Shown here in pieces: positions 7,977 to 16,750 of a DNA stretch of 48,316 nucleotides (its first letter is position 1; the number at the start of each line of letters is the position of its first letter). Origin of the DNA: UBA4744 sp035282865 (GTDB lineage Bacteria > Actinomycetota > Acidimicrobiia > Spongiisociales > UBA4744); NCBI GenBank assembly GCA_035282865.1, contig DATEVB010000087.1:1-48316 (forward strand). Direction: 5' to 3'. The notes under the pieces were generated by a model. The model searched no databases and had not been told where the DNA came from. It saw only the letters and a list, made by a program, of their open reading frames with translations. The position numbers were made by a program, and so were the translations under genes.

Positions 7977-9296
7977 ATGAGTAATGGATCAGAACTGAAC
8001 ACTGCCGATCGGAACACAACCGAGCGCCTGCGAACCGAGCTGGCGAAGGTGGTGGGTTCCACCCAAGTGCTCTCCGAACAACCCATGGTGACCGGGTACG
8101 TTACCGACTGGACGGGCGCATGGAGCGGCTGGACCCGGGCGGTAGTCCGGCCCGGTACGGTCGGCGAGGTCCGGGAGGTCGTTTCGCTGTGCCGAGAGGC
8201 CGGGGTGCCGGTCGTCGCCCAGGGAGGAAACACGGGACTGGTGGGCGGATCAGTCCCTCACCACGGCGAAGTGGTGCTGTCGTTGCGCCGGCTGACGAGG
8301 CTCGACCCGATCGAAACGATCTCGGGTCAGGTCACGGCCGGCGCCGGGGTCACCATCGCCGCCCTTCGCGACCATGCCCGCCGGTCGGGTTTCGAATACG
8401 GGGTCGATCTGGCGTCCCGGGACTCAGCCACCGTCGGGGGAACCATTGCCACCAACGCCGGTGGCATCAGGGTCATCGCCAACGGTGACACCCGCCGTCA
8501 GGTGCTCGGGCTCGAGGTGGTCCTTGCCGACGGAAACGTAGTTTCCCGCCTGGCGGGCATCGAGAAGGACAGCGCCGGGTTCGACCTCTCCCAGTTGTTC
8601 GTCGGAAGTGAGGGAACATTGGGCGTGATCACTGCCGCCCGGCTCCGACTGTCACCACGGGTCGGCGGCGAACGCCACGTCGTGTTGCTGGGGGTGTCAC
8701 ATCCGTCGGACGGTCTGGGTCTGCGCGGATCGGACGTAACCGCCCTCGAATTCCTCAGCCACAGTTGCCTCGCCGTTGTGACCGAACACCTCGGCCGCAG
8801 CCTGCCGGCCGTGGGTGAGCATCCTTACTACGTGCTGGTCGAATCGAGCCGCCTCCCCGACCTGGACCCGTCCACGGACGCGCTGATCGACACGCGGCTC
8901 TGGGAGTTTCGCGAGGCGATCACCGAGACCCTGAGCGCCGGTGGGGTGCCCCACAAGTTCGACGTCGGCGTACCCCTCCCTCGCCTCGATGAGTTCGTTG
9001 CGGACCTGGAACAACTAGACGGTGAGGTATTCGTGTTCGGCCACCTCGCCGAAGGCAACTGCCACGTCAACGTGCGGGGACCGGCCGACTATGAAACGGT
9101 GGCCGACAGGGTGTTGGGGCTGGTTGTCGAATACGGCGGGACGGTAGCAAGTGAGCACGGGATCGGTGTCGCCAAAGGTCGGTGGCTTCACCTCACCACC
9201 TCGCCCGAGGAGCGGGATGCGATACGGCGGATCAAACACGCACTCGACCCCCATCGAATCCTCAACCCGGCGGTCACCTTCGCCCCCGCAGGGTAG
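7977..9296 (+). CDS. FAD-linked 2-hydroxyacid dehydrogenase (GlcD/D2HGDH family)
   Basis: A 439-residue flavoprotein of the GlcD / D-lactate / D-2-hydroxyglutarate dehydrogenase family. The N-terminal FAD-binding PCMH domain shows VVAQGGNTGLVGGSVP (about 80-95) and DSATVGGTIATNAGG (about 152-166). The C-terminal catalytic cap contains GHLAEGNCHVNV and ends with the family motif SEHGIGVAKGRWL. It probably oxidises a D-2-hydroxyacid to the 2-oxoacid and passes electrons to a carrier. The exact substrate cannot be read from the sequence. The ATG at 7977 follows TATCGT (7962-7967) by 9 nt with no ribosome-binding site, so it may be leaderless. It converges on smpB with 23 nt between stops. Confidence 0.9.
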   Translation: MSNGSELNTADRNTTERLRTELAKVVGSTQVLSEQPMVTGYVTDWTGAWSGWTRAVVRPGTVGEVREVVSLCREAGVPVVAQGGNTGLVGGSVPHHGEVVLSLRRLTRLDPIETISGQVTAGAGVTIAALRDHARRSGFEYGVDLASRDSATVGGTIATNAGGIRVIANGDTRRQVLGLEVVLADGNVVSRLAGIEKDSAGFDLSQLFVGSEGTLGVITAARLRLSPRVGGERHVVLLGVSHPSDGLGLRGSDVTALEFLSHSCLAVVTEHLGRSLPAVGEHPYYVLVESSRLPDLDPSTDALIDTRLWEFREAITETLSAGGVPHKFDVGVPLPRLDEFVADLEQLDGEVFVFGHLAEGNCHVNVRGPADYETVADRVLGLVVEYGGTVASEHGIGVAKGRWLHLTTSPEERDAIRRIKHALDPHRILNPAVTFAPAG

Positions 9297-9319
9297 GCGC
9301 GGGAAGGTGATTCCGAAGC

Positions 9320-9772
9320 TCAGACTCGACCCTTCCTGCGGACGGCCCGATCCATCTCCCGTTTCTGCTGTTTCTCCTTGAGCGCGTGGCGCTTGTCGTA
9401 GCGCGCCCGGCCACGACCGAGTCCCAGCTCGACCTTAGCTCTCCCCTCTTTGAAGTACATACCCAGCGGGACGAGGGTCAGGCCTCGTTCAGCTACCTTG
9501 GAGGCGATCTTCTCGATCTCCCGCTTGTGAAGCAGCAGTTTGCGCTCCCGTTCGGGCTGGTGCCCCCCTTCCCGCGAGAAGGCGTAGGGAGCGATGTACG
9601 CTCCGATCAGCCAGGCCTCGCCCTCCCGGACCATGACGTAAGCATCCTTCAGGTTGGCCGTGCCGTTGCGGAGGCTCTTGACCTCCGATCCCTGCAAGAC
9701 GAGCCCTGCCTCAAAGGTCTCGGTGATCTGGTAGTCATGTCGCGCTCGACGGTTGGTGGTTATGGCCTTCAC
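9320..9772 (-). CDS. smpB: SsrA-binding protein SmpB
   Basis: Binds tmRNA and delivers it to stalled ribosomes. The 150-residue protein opens with VKAITTNRRARHDYQI, contains GLVLQGSEVKSLR and ends in the basic tail typical of SmpB (KRHALKEKQQKREMDRAVRRK). The GTG start at 9772 is chosen because it gives the family N-terminus and overlaps the TGA of the M23 peptidase gene as GTGA; the 28 residues encoded upstream belong to the wrong frame of that gene. It is the last gene of a long minus-strand run, about 2.5 kb from ssrA. Confidence 0.97.
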   Translation of the reverse strand: MKAITTNRRARHDYQITETFEAGLVLQGSEVKSLRNGTANLKDAYVMVREGEAWLIGAYIAPYAFSREGGHQPERERKLLLHKREIEKIASKVAERGLTLVPLGMYFKEGRAKVELGLGRGRARYDKRHALKEKQQKREMDRAVRRKGRV

Positions 9773-10956
9773 GACAGATACTTCATCGGGTCGACCGGAG
9801 TACCCCACTCCCTGGTCTCGAAATGCAGATGAGGCCCGGTGCAGTACCCCGTGCACCCCACGTAGCCGATCACGTCGCCTCGCCCAACGCGCCGACCTTC
9901 CGACACGAGGATGGAGCTCTGGTGTGCGTATAGGGTACTCAGGCCTCCACCGTGATCGATGACGACGGTGCGCCCGTAGCCACCGTAGGTGCGGGCCAGG
10001 ATGACCGTTCCCGATTCGGCCGCCTTGATCGCTGTACCGGCACCGGCGTTTAGGTCGAGACCCGTGTGCAGCTTCTTGGTCCCGAAGATCGGGTGAATCC
10101 GATACCCAAATCCGGATCCTACCGAGGCGTTGACGGGCCAGCCGAGAATGCCGGGGCTCTCTCCGCTCCTCGACTGTCGGGCGGCGAGTTCGGCGGCAAT
10201 CTGCTCGGACTCCTGCTCGAGCGCCGAGACCTCACCCTCGAACTCCTCGATGTCCCGGTTGACCCTGACCAGCAGAGCCTTGGCGTTCTCCAGCTCTGCC
10301 TCCACGTCCCGACGGCGGGCATCGACCTCGGCTCGATACCGCTCGAGTTCCCCGCGCTTGGCCTCGAGGCCGGCCAGCAGATCCTCGGTTTCGGATTGGC
10401 GGGCTTCAACCGACTCCTGATGCTGCTCTTCCTGGAAGCGGAGTACTTCGAGCGAGTTGATAAGGGTTCCACTGCCTTCGATGATATCTTCGGCGTACTG
10501 CAGCCCCAGCTCGACTTCCGACACATCAGCGGTAGTGAAAACGAGCGACGAGAGCCCGGCTCCTCCCGCCATATATAGCTCCACTGCCTGTTCGCGAACC
10601 AGCTGGCGAGTGTCGCGCACCTCCAGCCGGATCTCAGCCAGTTGCCGTTTCAACTCGGCGATCTGCCGGCTGATATCGGTGAGCAGCTGCTCGGTCGCGG
10701 CAATCGATGTCTCGACCTCAAGCAGGCGGCCTTCGGCATCGGCCAGCTGCGATCTCACCTCGGTCATCCGCGCTTCGGTAGCAGCGAGTTCCGATTGGAT
10801 CTCGCCTCGCTCGCCTCGTTCCGCAGCGATGCGTGCGTTGAGGTCTTTGATGTCCTGCTCGATTTGGCTGAGCCGTTCCTCGGACGATTGCGCCAGCCCG
10901 GGAACTGCCGTCATGAGGAGCGACCCAACCACCAGCAGCAGGGCGAGGCGCCGCAC
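9769..10956 (-). CDS. Coiled-coil M23 (LytM) peptidoglycan endopeptidase, FtsEX partner candidate
   Basis: A 395-residue secreted cell-wall hydrolase. A signal peptide (VRRLALLLVVGSLLMTAVP, cleavage after GLAQ) is followed by about 230 residues of coiled coil. A C-terminal M23 domain carries the zinc ligands HTGLD and HLHFE plus the catalytic His in YAHQ, so it looks active. Two cysteines in GCTGYCTGPHLHF could form a disulfide next to the active site. The layout matches EnvC, PcsB and CwlO-type hydrolases that FtsEX activates, and the gene follows ftsX with the GTG start 2 nt after the ftsX stop. The GTG at 10956 is chosen for the signal peptide. Confidence 0.9.
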   Translation of the reverse strand: MRRLALLLVVGSLLMTAVPGLAQSSEERLSQIEQDIKDLNARIAAERGERGEIQSELAATEARMTEVRSQLADAEGRLLEVETSIAATEQLLTDISRQIAELKRQLAEIRLEVRDTRQLVREQAVELYMAGGAGLSSLVFTTADVSEVELGLQYAEDIIEGSGTLINSLEVLRFQEEQHQESVEARQSETEDLLAGLEAKRGELERYRAEVDARRRDVEAELENAKALLVRVNRDIEEFEGEVSALEQESEQIAAELAARQSRSGESPGILGWPVNASVGSGFGYRIHPIFGTKKLHTGLDLNAGAGTAIKAAESGTVILARTYGGYGRTVVIDHGGGLSTLYAHQSSILVSEGRRVGRGDVIGYVGCTGYCTGPHLHFETREWGTPVDPMKYLS

Positions 10957-10958
10957 CT

Positions 10959-11834
10959 TTACACCTTCAGGAACCGGCGAAGCCCGAGACCACTGCCGAC
11001 GATGCCGGCCACTGCGCCGAACAGCAAAATCAGAACACCCCACCGAACGAGGAAGTCATAGCCAACCGAGAGCCGGATCAGGAAGTCCTCAGGTTCGAGC
11101 CCGGCCAGGAAACTGTGGCCGGCCCACACCGCGGCAACGGCCAGGGCCGCACCGACAAAGCCCTGCAGCATTCCTTCCAGTAGGAAGGGAATCCGGATGA
11201 ACCAGTTGCTGGCGCCTACGAGTTTCATGATGCTGACTTCATCGCGGCGGGCGTAGATCGCCATCCGGATCGTGTTGGCGATCAGCACCACGGATGCAGC
11301 ACCCAACAAGATCGCCAGGCTCAGTCCAAGCGCGTTGAGAATGTTGCTGATGTTGGAGAGCTGATCGAACCGGTCGCCGGCGGTCACCGTCTTGCGTACC
11401 GCCGAGTTGTCCAACAAGCGGAAGGTGATATCGCGGTAATAGTTGACGTCGGTCAACTTTATGCGGACCGAGGCGGGCAGGATCGAGGCGTCGGTCTCCT
11501 CGAGCAGCGCCGGCTGGTCGGCGAACATCTCTTTGAATTCGAGCCACGCACAGGTCTTGTCGCAGTAAGAGGTCTCCTCCACCTCATCCCACGACTGGAT
11601 CTCTCGCTGCAGGTCGAGCTGGGCGGCCTGCGAGACGTCATCCTTCATGAAGACAACAACGTGGACGCCCTCCTGCCACCTGGTGGTGTTGACTTGAAAC
11701 AACTCATTGACGACCAGCGCTCCAAACGCCAGCGTCAGCGACACGAACACGGCGAGAATCGCCGCCAGAACTACCAAGGCGTTGCGCCGCAAGCTCGTGA
11801 ACGCCTGCAGCACGAGATAGGCGGCCCTGCTCAT
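10959..11834 (-). CDS. ftsX: Cell-division ABC transporter permease FtsX
   Basis: Membrane subunit of the FtsEX complex, which uses ATP hydrolysis in FtsE to switch on a peptidoglycan hydrolase at the septum. The 291-residue protein has one N-terminal membrane segment (about 22-44), a large extracytoplasmic loop of about 120 residues with two cysteines (SYCDKTCAWLEFKEMF) and three C-terminal membrane segments. It contains the FtsX-domain RRDEVSIMKLVGASNWFIRIPF. The ATG overlaps the ftsE stop as ATGA. The two loop cysteines may form a disulfide. Confidence 0.95.
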   Translation of the reverse strand: MSRAAYLVLQAFTSLRRNALVVLAAILAVFVSLTLAFGALVVNELFQVNTTRWQEGVHVVVFMKDDVSQAAQLDLQREIQSWDEVEETSYCDKTCAWLEFKEMFADQPALLEETDASILPASVRIKLTDVNYYRDITFRLLDNSAVRKTVTAGDRFDQLSNISNILNALGLSLAILLGAASVVLIANTIRMAIYARRDEVSIMKLVGASNWFIRIPFLLEGMLQGFVGAALAVAAVWAGHSFLAGLEPEDFLIRLSVGYDFLVRWGVLILLFGAVAGIVGSGLGLRRFLKV

Positions 11835-12640
11835 GTAGACGGCTCCGGTTCCGGGACCGCGGCTGGTTCCAGGTCCTCGGAGGCCGGGGGCGGCCGCACG
11901 GATGGCTGTTCGACTGGAGGGGCGGCTTTCTTGGCCTGCGGCTCGTCTTCGTCGCTTCGGAAACTCTCGTAACGTCCCCGACTCTGGTCGCGCACCACCC
12001 GGCCGCGTTCCAGCTGGACAACCCGCCGGCGCATGGCGTCGACGATGGCATGGTCGTGAGTGGCCATCAACACGGTCGTGCCGGTCCGGTTGATCCGGTC
12101 GAGGATGCGCATGATGCCAACCGAAGTGGCCGGATCGAGGTTCCCGGTCGGCTCGTCCGCCAGCAGGATGGGGGGTCGATTCACGAACGCTCGCGCCACC
12201 GAAACTCTCTGCTGCTCTCCCCCGGAGAGCTGCAATGGGTATCGATCACCTTTGGTCGCCAGGCCGACCAGTTCGAGCACCTGGGCCACCTGGCGGTTGA
12301 TCACAGTCTTGGGGCGTCCCAGGACCTCCAGGGCAAACGCAACGTTCTCGGAAACGGTCCGGTTGGGGAGCAACTTGAAATCCTGGAAGACGGTGCCCAT
12401 GGAACGGCGCAGGTTGGGCACTTTCCAGCCCGGCATGTTGGTGATGTCCTTGCCCGCCACCCAGATGTTGCCACGGGTGGCGCCTTCCTCCCGAAGCATC
12501 AGGCGAATCAGGGTCGATTTGCCCGACCCTGATGGCCCGACCAAGAAGACGAATTCGCCCTTCTGTACGTCGAGATTGACGTCACGCAAGGCGACGATGC
12601 CGCCCTCATACACCTTGGTGACATCTTCAAGAAGAATCAT
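11831..12640 (-). CDS. ftsE: Cell-division ABC ATPase FtsE with acidic proline-rich C-terminal tail
   Basis: ATPase of the FtsEX complex. Walker A is GPSGSGKST, the ABC signature is LSGGEQQRV and Walker B is ILLADEPTGNLD; the D-loop and the switch His in MATHDH are present. The ATG at 12640 (MILLEDVTKVYEGG) gives the family N-terminus; earlier in-frame codons lie in intergenic sequence. At 269 residues it is about 45 longer than most FtsE proteins. The extra part is a low-complexity acidic/proline-rich C-terminus (RSDEDEPQAKKAAPP and onward) that may be a docking tail. The function of the tail is unknown. Confidence 0.95.
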   Translation of the reverse strand: MILLEDVTKVYEGGIVALRDVNLDVQKGEFVFLVGPSGSGKSTLIRLMLREEGATRGNIWVAGKDITNMPGWKVPNLRRSMGTVFQDFKLLPNRTVSENVAFALEVLGRPKTVINRQVAQVLELVGLATKGDRYPLQLSGGEQQRVSVARAFVNRPPILLADEPTGNLDPATSVGIMRILDRINRTGTTVLMATHDHAIVDAMRRRVVQLERGRVVRDQSRGRYESFRSDEDEPQAKKAAPPVEQPSVRPPPASEDLEPAAVPEPEPST

Positions 12641-12753
12641 AAGAACAACAACCTCAGTGGGGATTCCGCGAGCGGGAAAGCCCAGTTTCCTCTGCTTGCC
12701 CCTGCTCCGCCGCGCCGCTTGCCAGGTTACCAGTGGCCCGCCTCCATCAGTAA

Positions 12754-13885
12754 TCAATCCGCGGTTGATCCGCCCGACCGCTCCTGGCGCCCTCGACGCC
12801 AATGCAGGTATGCCTCCACGAATGGATCCAGGTCACCGTCGAGAACACCCTGCACATTTCCAACCTCGAGATTGGTGCGAAGGTCCTTGACCATCTGGTA
12901 CGGCTGCAAAACGTAGGAACGAATTTGCCTGCCCCAGGCCGCTTCCTCCTGGTTGCCCCGGATCTCGTCGAGGTGGTCTAGACGCTCCTGACGTGCCAGA
13001 ACGGCCAATCGAGCCTTGAGGATCGCCATGGCGCGGGCCCGATTCTGGAGCTGGGACCGCTCGGCCTGACAGACCACAACCACCCCGCTCGGCAGATGGG
13101 TCAAGCGGACTGCCGAATCCGTGACGTTGACATGCTGGCCGCCCGCCCCCTGCGACCGAAAGGTCTCCACCCGGAGATCCTCGGTAGCCACCTCGACGTC
13201 CTCCTCTTCCACCTCGGGAATGACGTCGACGCCGGCAAAGGAGGTGTGGCGCCGGGAGGCTGCGTCAAAGGGGCTGATCCGAACCAACCGGTGAACACCT
13301 CGCTCGCCCTCGAGGACCCCGTACGCATGATCTCCCGTGACAGTCAGGGTCGCCGATTTGATTCCTGCCTCATCGCCGGGTGTGACCTCGTCGACTTCTA
13401 CCTGAAATCCCTTGCCCTCGAGGTAACGGAGATACATACGAAGAAGCATCTCGGCCCAGTCCTGTGCGTCGACGCCACCCGCGCCGGCGTGCACGGAGAA
13501 GATGGCGGTGTGATCGTCGTACCGACGGAAGTAAAGTGACTCGATCTCGAGACGGGACAGGTCCCGTTCGATAGCCAACAGCTCTTCGGTCACCTCCTGC
13601 TCGGCAGCGGGGTCGGCCTCTTCGGCAGCCAGTTCGAGAAAGACCTCAGCGTCGTCCAGAGTGGCCGACGTTTGTCGCACCTTGGTGACGAGTTGTTCGT
13701 TGCGAGCCAGCTTCCGGTTGACCTCGGTGGCGCGTTTGGGATCGGTCCACAGGTCGGGCGACGAGGCTTCTTGGCGAAGAGTTGCTAGCTGGCGCTCCTT
13801 CTGGTCGACGTCAAAGGAACCTCCGGGCGTCGGCGAGGCGGATGCGGAGCTCGTTGAGTAGGGCGCGGGGATCGGTCGTGTTCAT
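12754..13885 (-). CDS. prfB: Peptide chain release factor 2, with programmed +1 frameshift
   Basis: Terminates translation at UGA and UAA. The gene is read in two parts: 13885-13814 (MNTTDPRALLNELRIRLADARRFL, 24 codons) and then, after skipping T13813, 13812-12754. Together they encode 376 residues, normal for RF2. The slippery site CTT TGA C at 13816-13810 is preceded by GGAGG with a 3-nt spacer, as in E. coli. The SPF anticodon-like motif (RISPFDAASRRH) and the peptidyl hydrolysis motif GAGGQHVNVTDSAVR are intact. It is autoregulated: when RF2 is scarce the ribosome shifts at the internal UGA. It lies between secA and ftsE. Confidence 0.96.
13810..13824 (-). promoter_or_regulatory. RF2 programmed frameshift site
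   Basis: On the minus strand the site reads GGAGG TTC CTT TGA C. The internal Shine-Dalgarno-like GGAGG is 3 nt from CTT, the spacing that promotes +1 slippage. TGA is in the 0 frame, and the +1 frame continues as GAC GTC GAC into the conserved RF2 sequence. Continuity of the family protein across the site shows it is recoding rather than a sequencing error. Confidence 0.95.
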
Positions 13886-13939
13886 GCGTTCTGGGATGGT
13901 AGTCACGAAGTCACGAGCGACGAGCCAGCGGATCTGGTT

Positions 13940-14029
13940 GGAGGGAACCGACCCCCCTCCGTCGAGCCCTGCGGGACTCGACACCTCCCCCCTTCTCACT
14001 CACTTCGTTCGCAGGGGGGAGGGAACCGA
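13940..14029. repeat. Intergenic hairpin repeat element between prfB and secA
   Basis: The element is bounded by a 12-bp direct repeat GGAGGGAACCGA at 13940-13951 and 14018-14029. Inside lie two hairpins: GTCGAG...CTCGAC, and an 8-bp perfect stem CTCCCCCC (13985-13992) with GGGGGGAG (14014-14021) around a loop containing ACTTCGTTCG. It may act as the secA terminator. A hairpin of the same style occurs at about 31496-31531, suggesting a dispersed repeat family. Confidence 0.5.
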
Positions 14030-14040
14030 ACGAAAAACTG

Positions 14041-16680
14041 TCAGCCGACGGCTCCGTGGCACTTCTTGTACTTCTTGCCTGATCCGCAGGGACAAGGATC
14101 GTTCCGGCCGATCTTGTCGGATACGGCTTGACGGACGTTCCCGCCCCCAACCGCGGCAGCCTGCGCCTGGACGCGCAACTGTTCCTGCTTGGCTTTCTCC
14201 GCCTCCTGAACGATTTGGACGTGGAAGAGATACCGAACGGAATCCCGCTTGACCACATCGACCAGGTCGGCAAACAGGTCGTATCCCTCCCGCTGATACT
14301 CGACCAGCGGATCACGTTGACCCATCGCTCGCAGACCGATCCCCGCCCGCAGGTAATCCATCTCCGACAGGTGCTCGCGCCACTTGTTATCGATGACCGA
14401 GAGCACCACCGTCTTCTCGATTCTGCGCAGCACATCGGTTCCAAGCTCCTGCTCGCGACGGGCGTACACGCGGTGGGCTTCCTCGACGGCGGCATCGGCC
14501 ACGTCACCCGCATCAAGCCCGTGGCCCCCGTCGAGGTCATCACGATCAAGCTCTGTGGGGTACAGCACAGTCAGCTGGCGGATCAACTCGTCCCAATCCC
14601 AGTTCTGCGGAGATACCTCGCCCAGCACAGTGGTGACCGTCGTCTCGGTCGTTTCCGTGATCCACTCTTTGGCAATGTCCTCACCCTTCTCTCCCAGAAG
14701 GATCCCGTTCCGCCAGGCGTAGATGACTTCGCGCTGACGGTTCATCACTTCGTCGTACTTGAGCACGTTCTTACGGATTTCGAAGTTCTGCGATTCCACT
14801 TGTGCCTGGGCCCGCTCGATAGCCCGGCTGACCATCTTCGCTTCGATCGGCACCTCGTCCGGTATGTGCAGCCGCTCCATGATCGCCGCCACCCGGTCTT
14901 TGGCGAACCGTCGCATGAGGTCATCGTCGAGTGACAGATAGAACCTCGACTCGCCCGGATCACCCTGACGCCCCGAACGGCCGCGCAACTGGTTGTCAAT
15001 GCGTCGCGACTCGTGACGTTCAGTTCCAATCACGTAAAGGCCACCGACGCCGAGCACCTTGTCGCGCTCGGCGGCGGTCTCGCCCGAGAGCCGCTCAAAG
15101 GCGTCGGCGAACGACTTCTCGTACTCGGCAGTTTCCTCCTGCAGGCCGGCCCTCTGCATCTCCTGGTGAGCCAGTTCCTCGGGATTACCGCCGAGCATGA
15201 TGTCGACCCCGCGGCCGGCCATGTTGGTAGCGACGGTCACCGAGCCAAGCCGGCCGGCTTGGGCAATGATCTGCGCCTCCCGAGCATGGTGTTTGGCGTT
15301 GAGAACCTCATGAGGGATACCGCGTTTGGATAACGCTTTAGAGAGTCGCTCTGACTTCTCGATCGAAACGGTGCCCAGCAAAACAGGCTGACCCACCTCG
15401 TGACGGGCGACAACATCATCCGTCACCGCGCCGAACTTGGCGATCTCGGTTTTGTAGACGAGATCGGCCTGGTCGATGCGGGTGACGAGACGGTTGGTTG
15501 GTACCTCGACCACTTCCAGCGAGTAGATCTGGGCAAACTCGGCGGCTTCCGTTTTGGCGGTACCCGTCATCCCGGCCAGCTTCTCGTACATCCGGAAATA
15601 GTTCTGGAGAGTGATGGTGGCGAGAGTCTGGTTCTCCTCCTTGATCTTGACGCCCTCTTTGGCCTCGATTGCCTGATGAAGACCCTCGGAATACCGGCGA
15701 CCCTCGAGCACGCGGCCGGTGAACTCGTCGACGATGTTCACCTCGCCGTGATCGATGAGGTAGTCGACATCCTTGAGGTACAGCTCCTTGGCGCGCAGAG
15801 CGGCGTCGAGATGGTGGACGAGGTCCACAGAAGCGAAGTCGTACATGTTCTCCACACCGAGGACCTGCTCGACGCGCGCCACCCCTTCTTCCGTGGTGAT
15901 CACCTGGCGTTTGCCTTCGTCGACTTCGTAGTGCTGGTCGCGTCGCAACCGGGCTGCGATCTTGGCGAATTCGCGATACCACTTCACCGTTTCGGACACC
16001 CGACCGCTGATGATCAGCGGAGTCCGAGCCTCGTCGACCAGGATCGAGTCGACCTCATCAACGATGGCGAAGTGGTAACCGCGATGAACCAGATCCTGGG
16101 GCGTCATCGCCATGTTGTCGCGCAAGTAATCGAATCCGTATTCGTTGTTGGTGCCGTAGGTGATGTCGGCTGCGTAGGCGGGTCGCCGCTCGGCCGGAGT
16201 CAGCCCGGCCTGGATGAGCCCGACGCTCAGCCCGAGGAAGCGATGGATACCACCCATCCAATGAGCGTCCCGGGCGGCCAGGTAGTCATTCACCGTCACC
16301 AGGTGCACGCCGTTGCCCCCGAGGGCGTTCAAGTAGGACGGCATAGTGGACACGAGGGTCTTCCCCTCACCGGTTTTCATCTCGGCGATCATTCCCCGGT
16401 GGAGCGCTCCGGCACCTACGACCTGAACGTCGAAATGTCGCTGCCCGAGCACTCGCCGGGCCGCTTCCCTCACCACCGCGTACGCTTCGGCTTCGAGGGC
16501 GTCGAGAGTTTCACCCTCTGCCAATCGGGCGCGAAACTCATCCGTCTTTGCCCGTAGCTCGGAATCCGTCAACGAGGAGACGGCCGGCTCGAACTCGTTG
16601 ACGCGCATTGCCAGCGACTCGAGGTCACGCAGCACGCGAGTTTCCCCGGCGCGAAGGACCTTGGTGATCAGCGACATCAT
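14041..16680 (-). CDS. secA: Preprotein translocase ATPase SecA
   Basis: Motor ATPase that pushes unfolded preproteins through SecYEG. The 879-residue protein is full length. Walker A is MKTGEGKTLVS, the DEAD-like box is IVDEVDSILVDEARTPLIISG, and the second motor contains ATNMAGRGVDIMLGG and the RGRSGRQGDPGES motif. The C-terminus ends with the SEC-C zinc-binding motif CPCGSGKKYKKCHG, which binds SecB or ribosomes in other bacteria. Two ATG codons in tandem make the start ambiguous by one residue. It lies 70 nt downstream of the HD-GYP gene; in mycobacteria secA1 directly follows the HPF gene. Confidence 0.97.
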   Translation of the reverse strand: MMSLITKVLRAGETRVLRDLESLAMRVNEFEPAVSSLTDSELRAKTDEFRARLAEGETLDALEAEAYAVVREAARRVLGQRHFDVQVVGAGALHRGMIAEMKTGEGKTLVSTMPSYLNALGGNGVHLVTVNDYLAARDAHWMGGIHRFLGLSVGLIQAGLTPAERRPAYAADITYGTNNEYGFDYLRDNMAMTPQDLVHRGYHFAIVDEVDSILVDEARTPLIISGRVSETVKWYREFAKIAARLRRDQHYEVDEGKRQVITTEEGVARVEQVLGVENMYDFASVDLVHHLDAALRAKELYLKDVDYLIDHGEVNIVDEFTGRVLEGRRYSEGLHQAIEAKEGVKIKEENQTLATITLQNYFRMYEKLAGMTGTAKTEAAEFAQIYSLEVVEVPTNRLVTRIDQADLVYKTEIAKFGAVTDDVVARHEVGQPVLLGTVSIEKSERLSKALSKRGIPHEVLNAKHHAREAQIIAQAGRLGSVTVATNMAGRGVDIMLGGNPEELAHQEMQRAGLQEETAEYEKSFADAFERLSGETAAERDKVLGVGGLYVIGTERHESRRIDNQLRGRSGRQGDPGESRFYLSLDDDLMRRFAKDRVAAIMERLHIPDEVPIEAKMVSRAIERAQAQVESQNFEIRKNVLKYDEVMNRQREVIYAWRNGILLGEKGEDIAKEWITETTETTVTTVLGEVSPQNWDWDELIRQLTVLYPTELDRDDLDGGHGLDAGDVADAAVEEAHRVYARREQELGTDVLRRIEKTVVLSVIDNKWREHLSEMDYLRAGIGLRAMGQRDPLVEYQREGYDLFADLVDVVKRDSVRYLFHVQIVQEAEKAKQEQLRVQAQAAAVGGGNVRQAVSDKIGRNDPCPCGSGKKYKKCHGAVG

Positions 16681-16750
16681 CCCATCTTATCGAGGGGTCG
16701 TGTTAGGCAGGCACCGTGGTGAACCGGCGGGAGTCTGGGAAACCGGGCCG

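Noticed and set aside
9772..9856. Extended N-terminus for SmpB
   Set aside because: These codons overlap the M23 peptidase C-terminus in another frame and are absent from the SmpB family.
13811..13885. A broken gene or assembly error in prfB
   Set aside because: The stop sits in the exact RF2 frameshift context and both parts align to RF2, so it is programmed recoding.
15400..16557. A 385-residue open frame antisense to secA
   Set aside because: secA is certain on the other strand, and the antisense product matches nothing.
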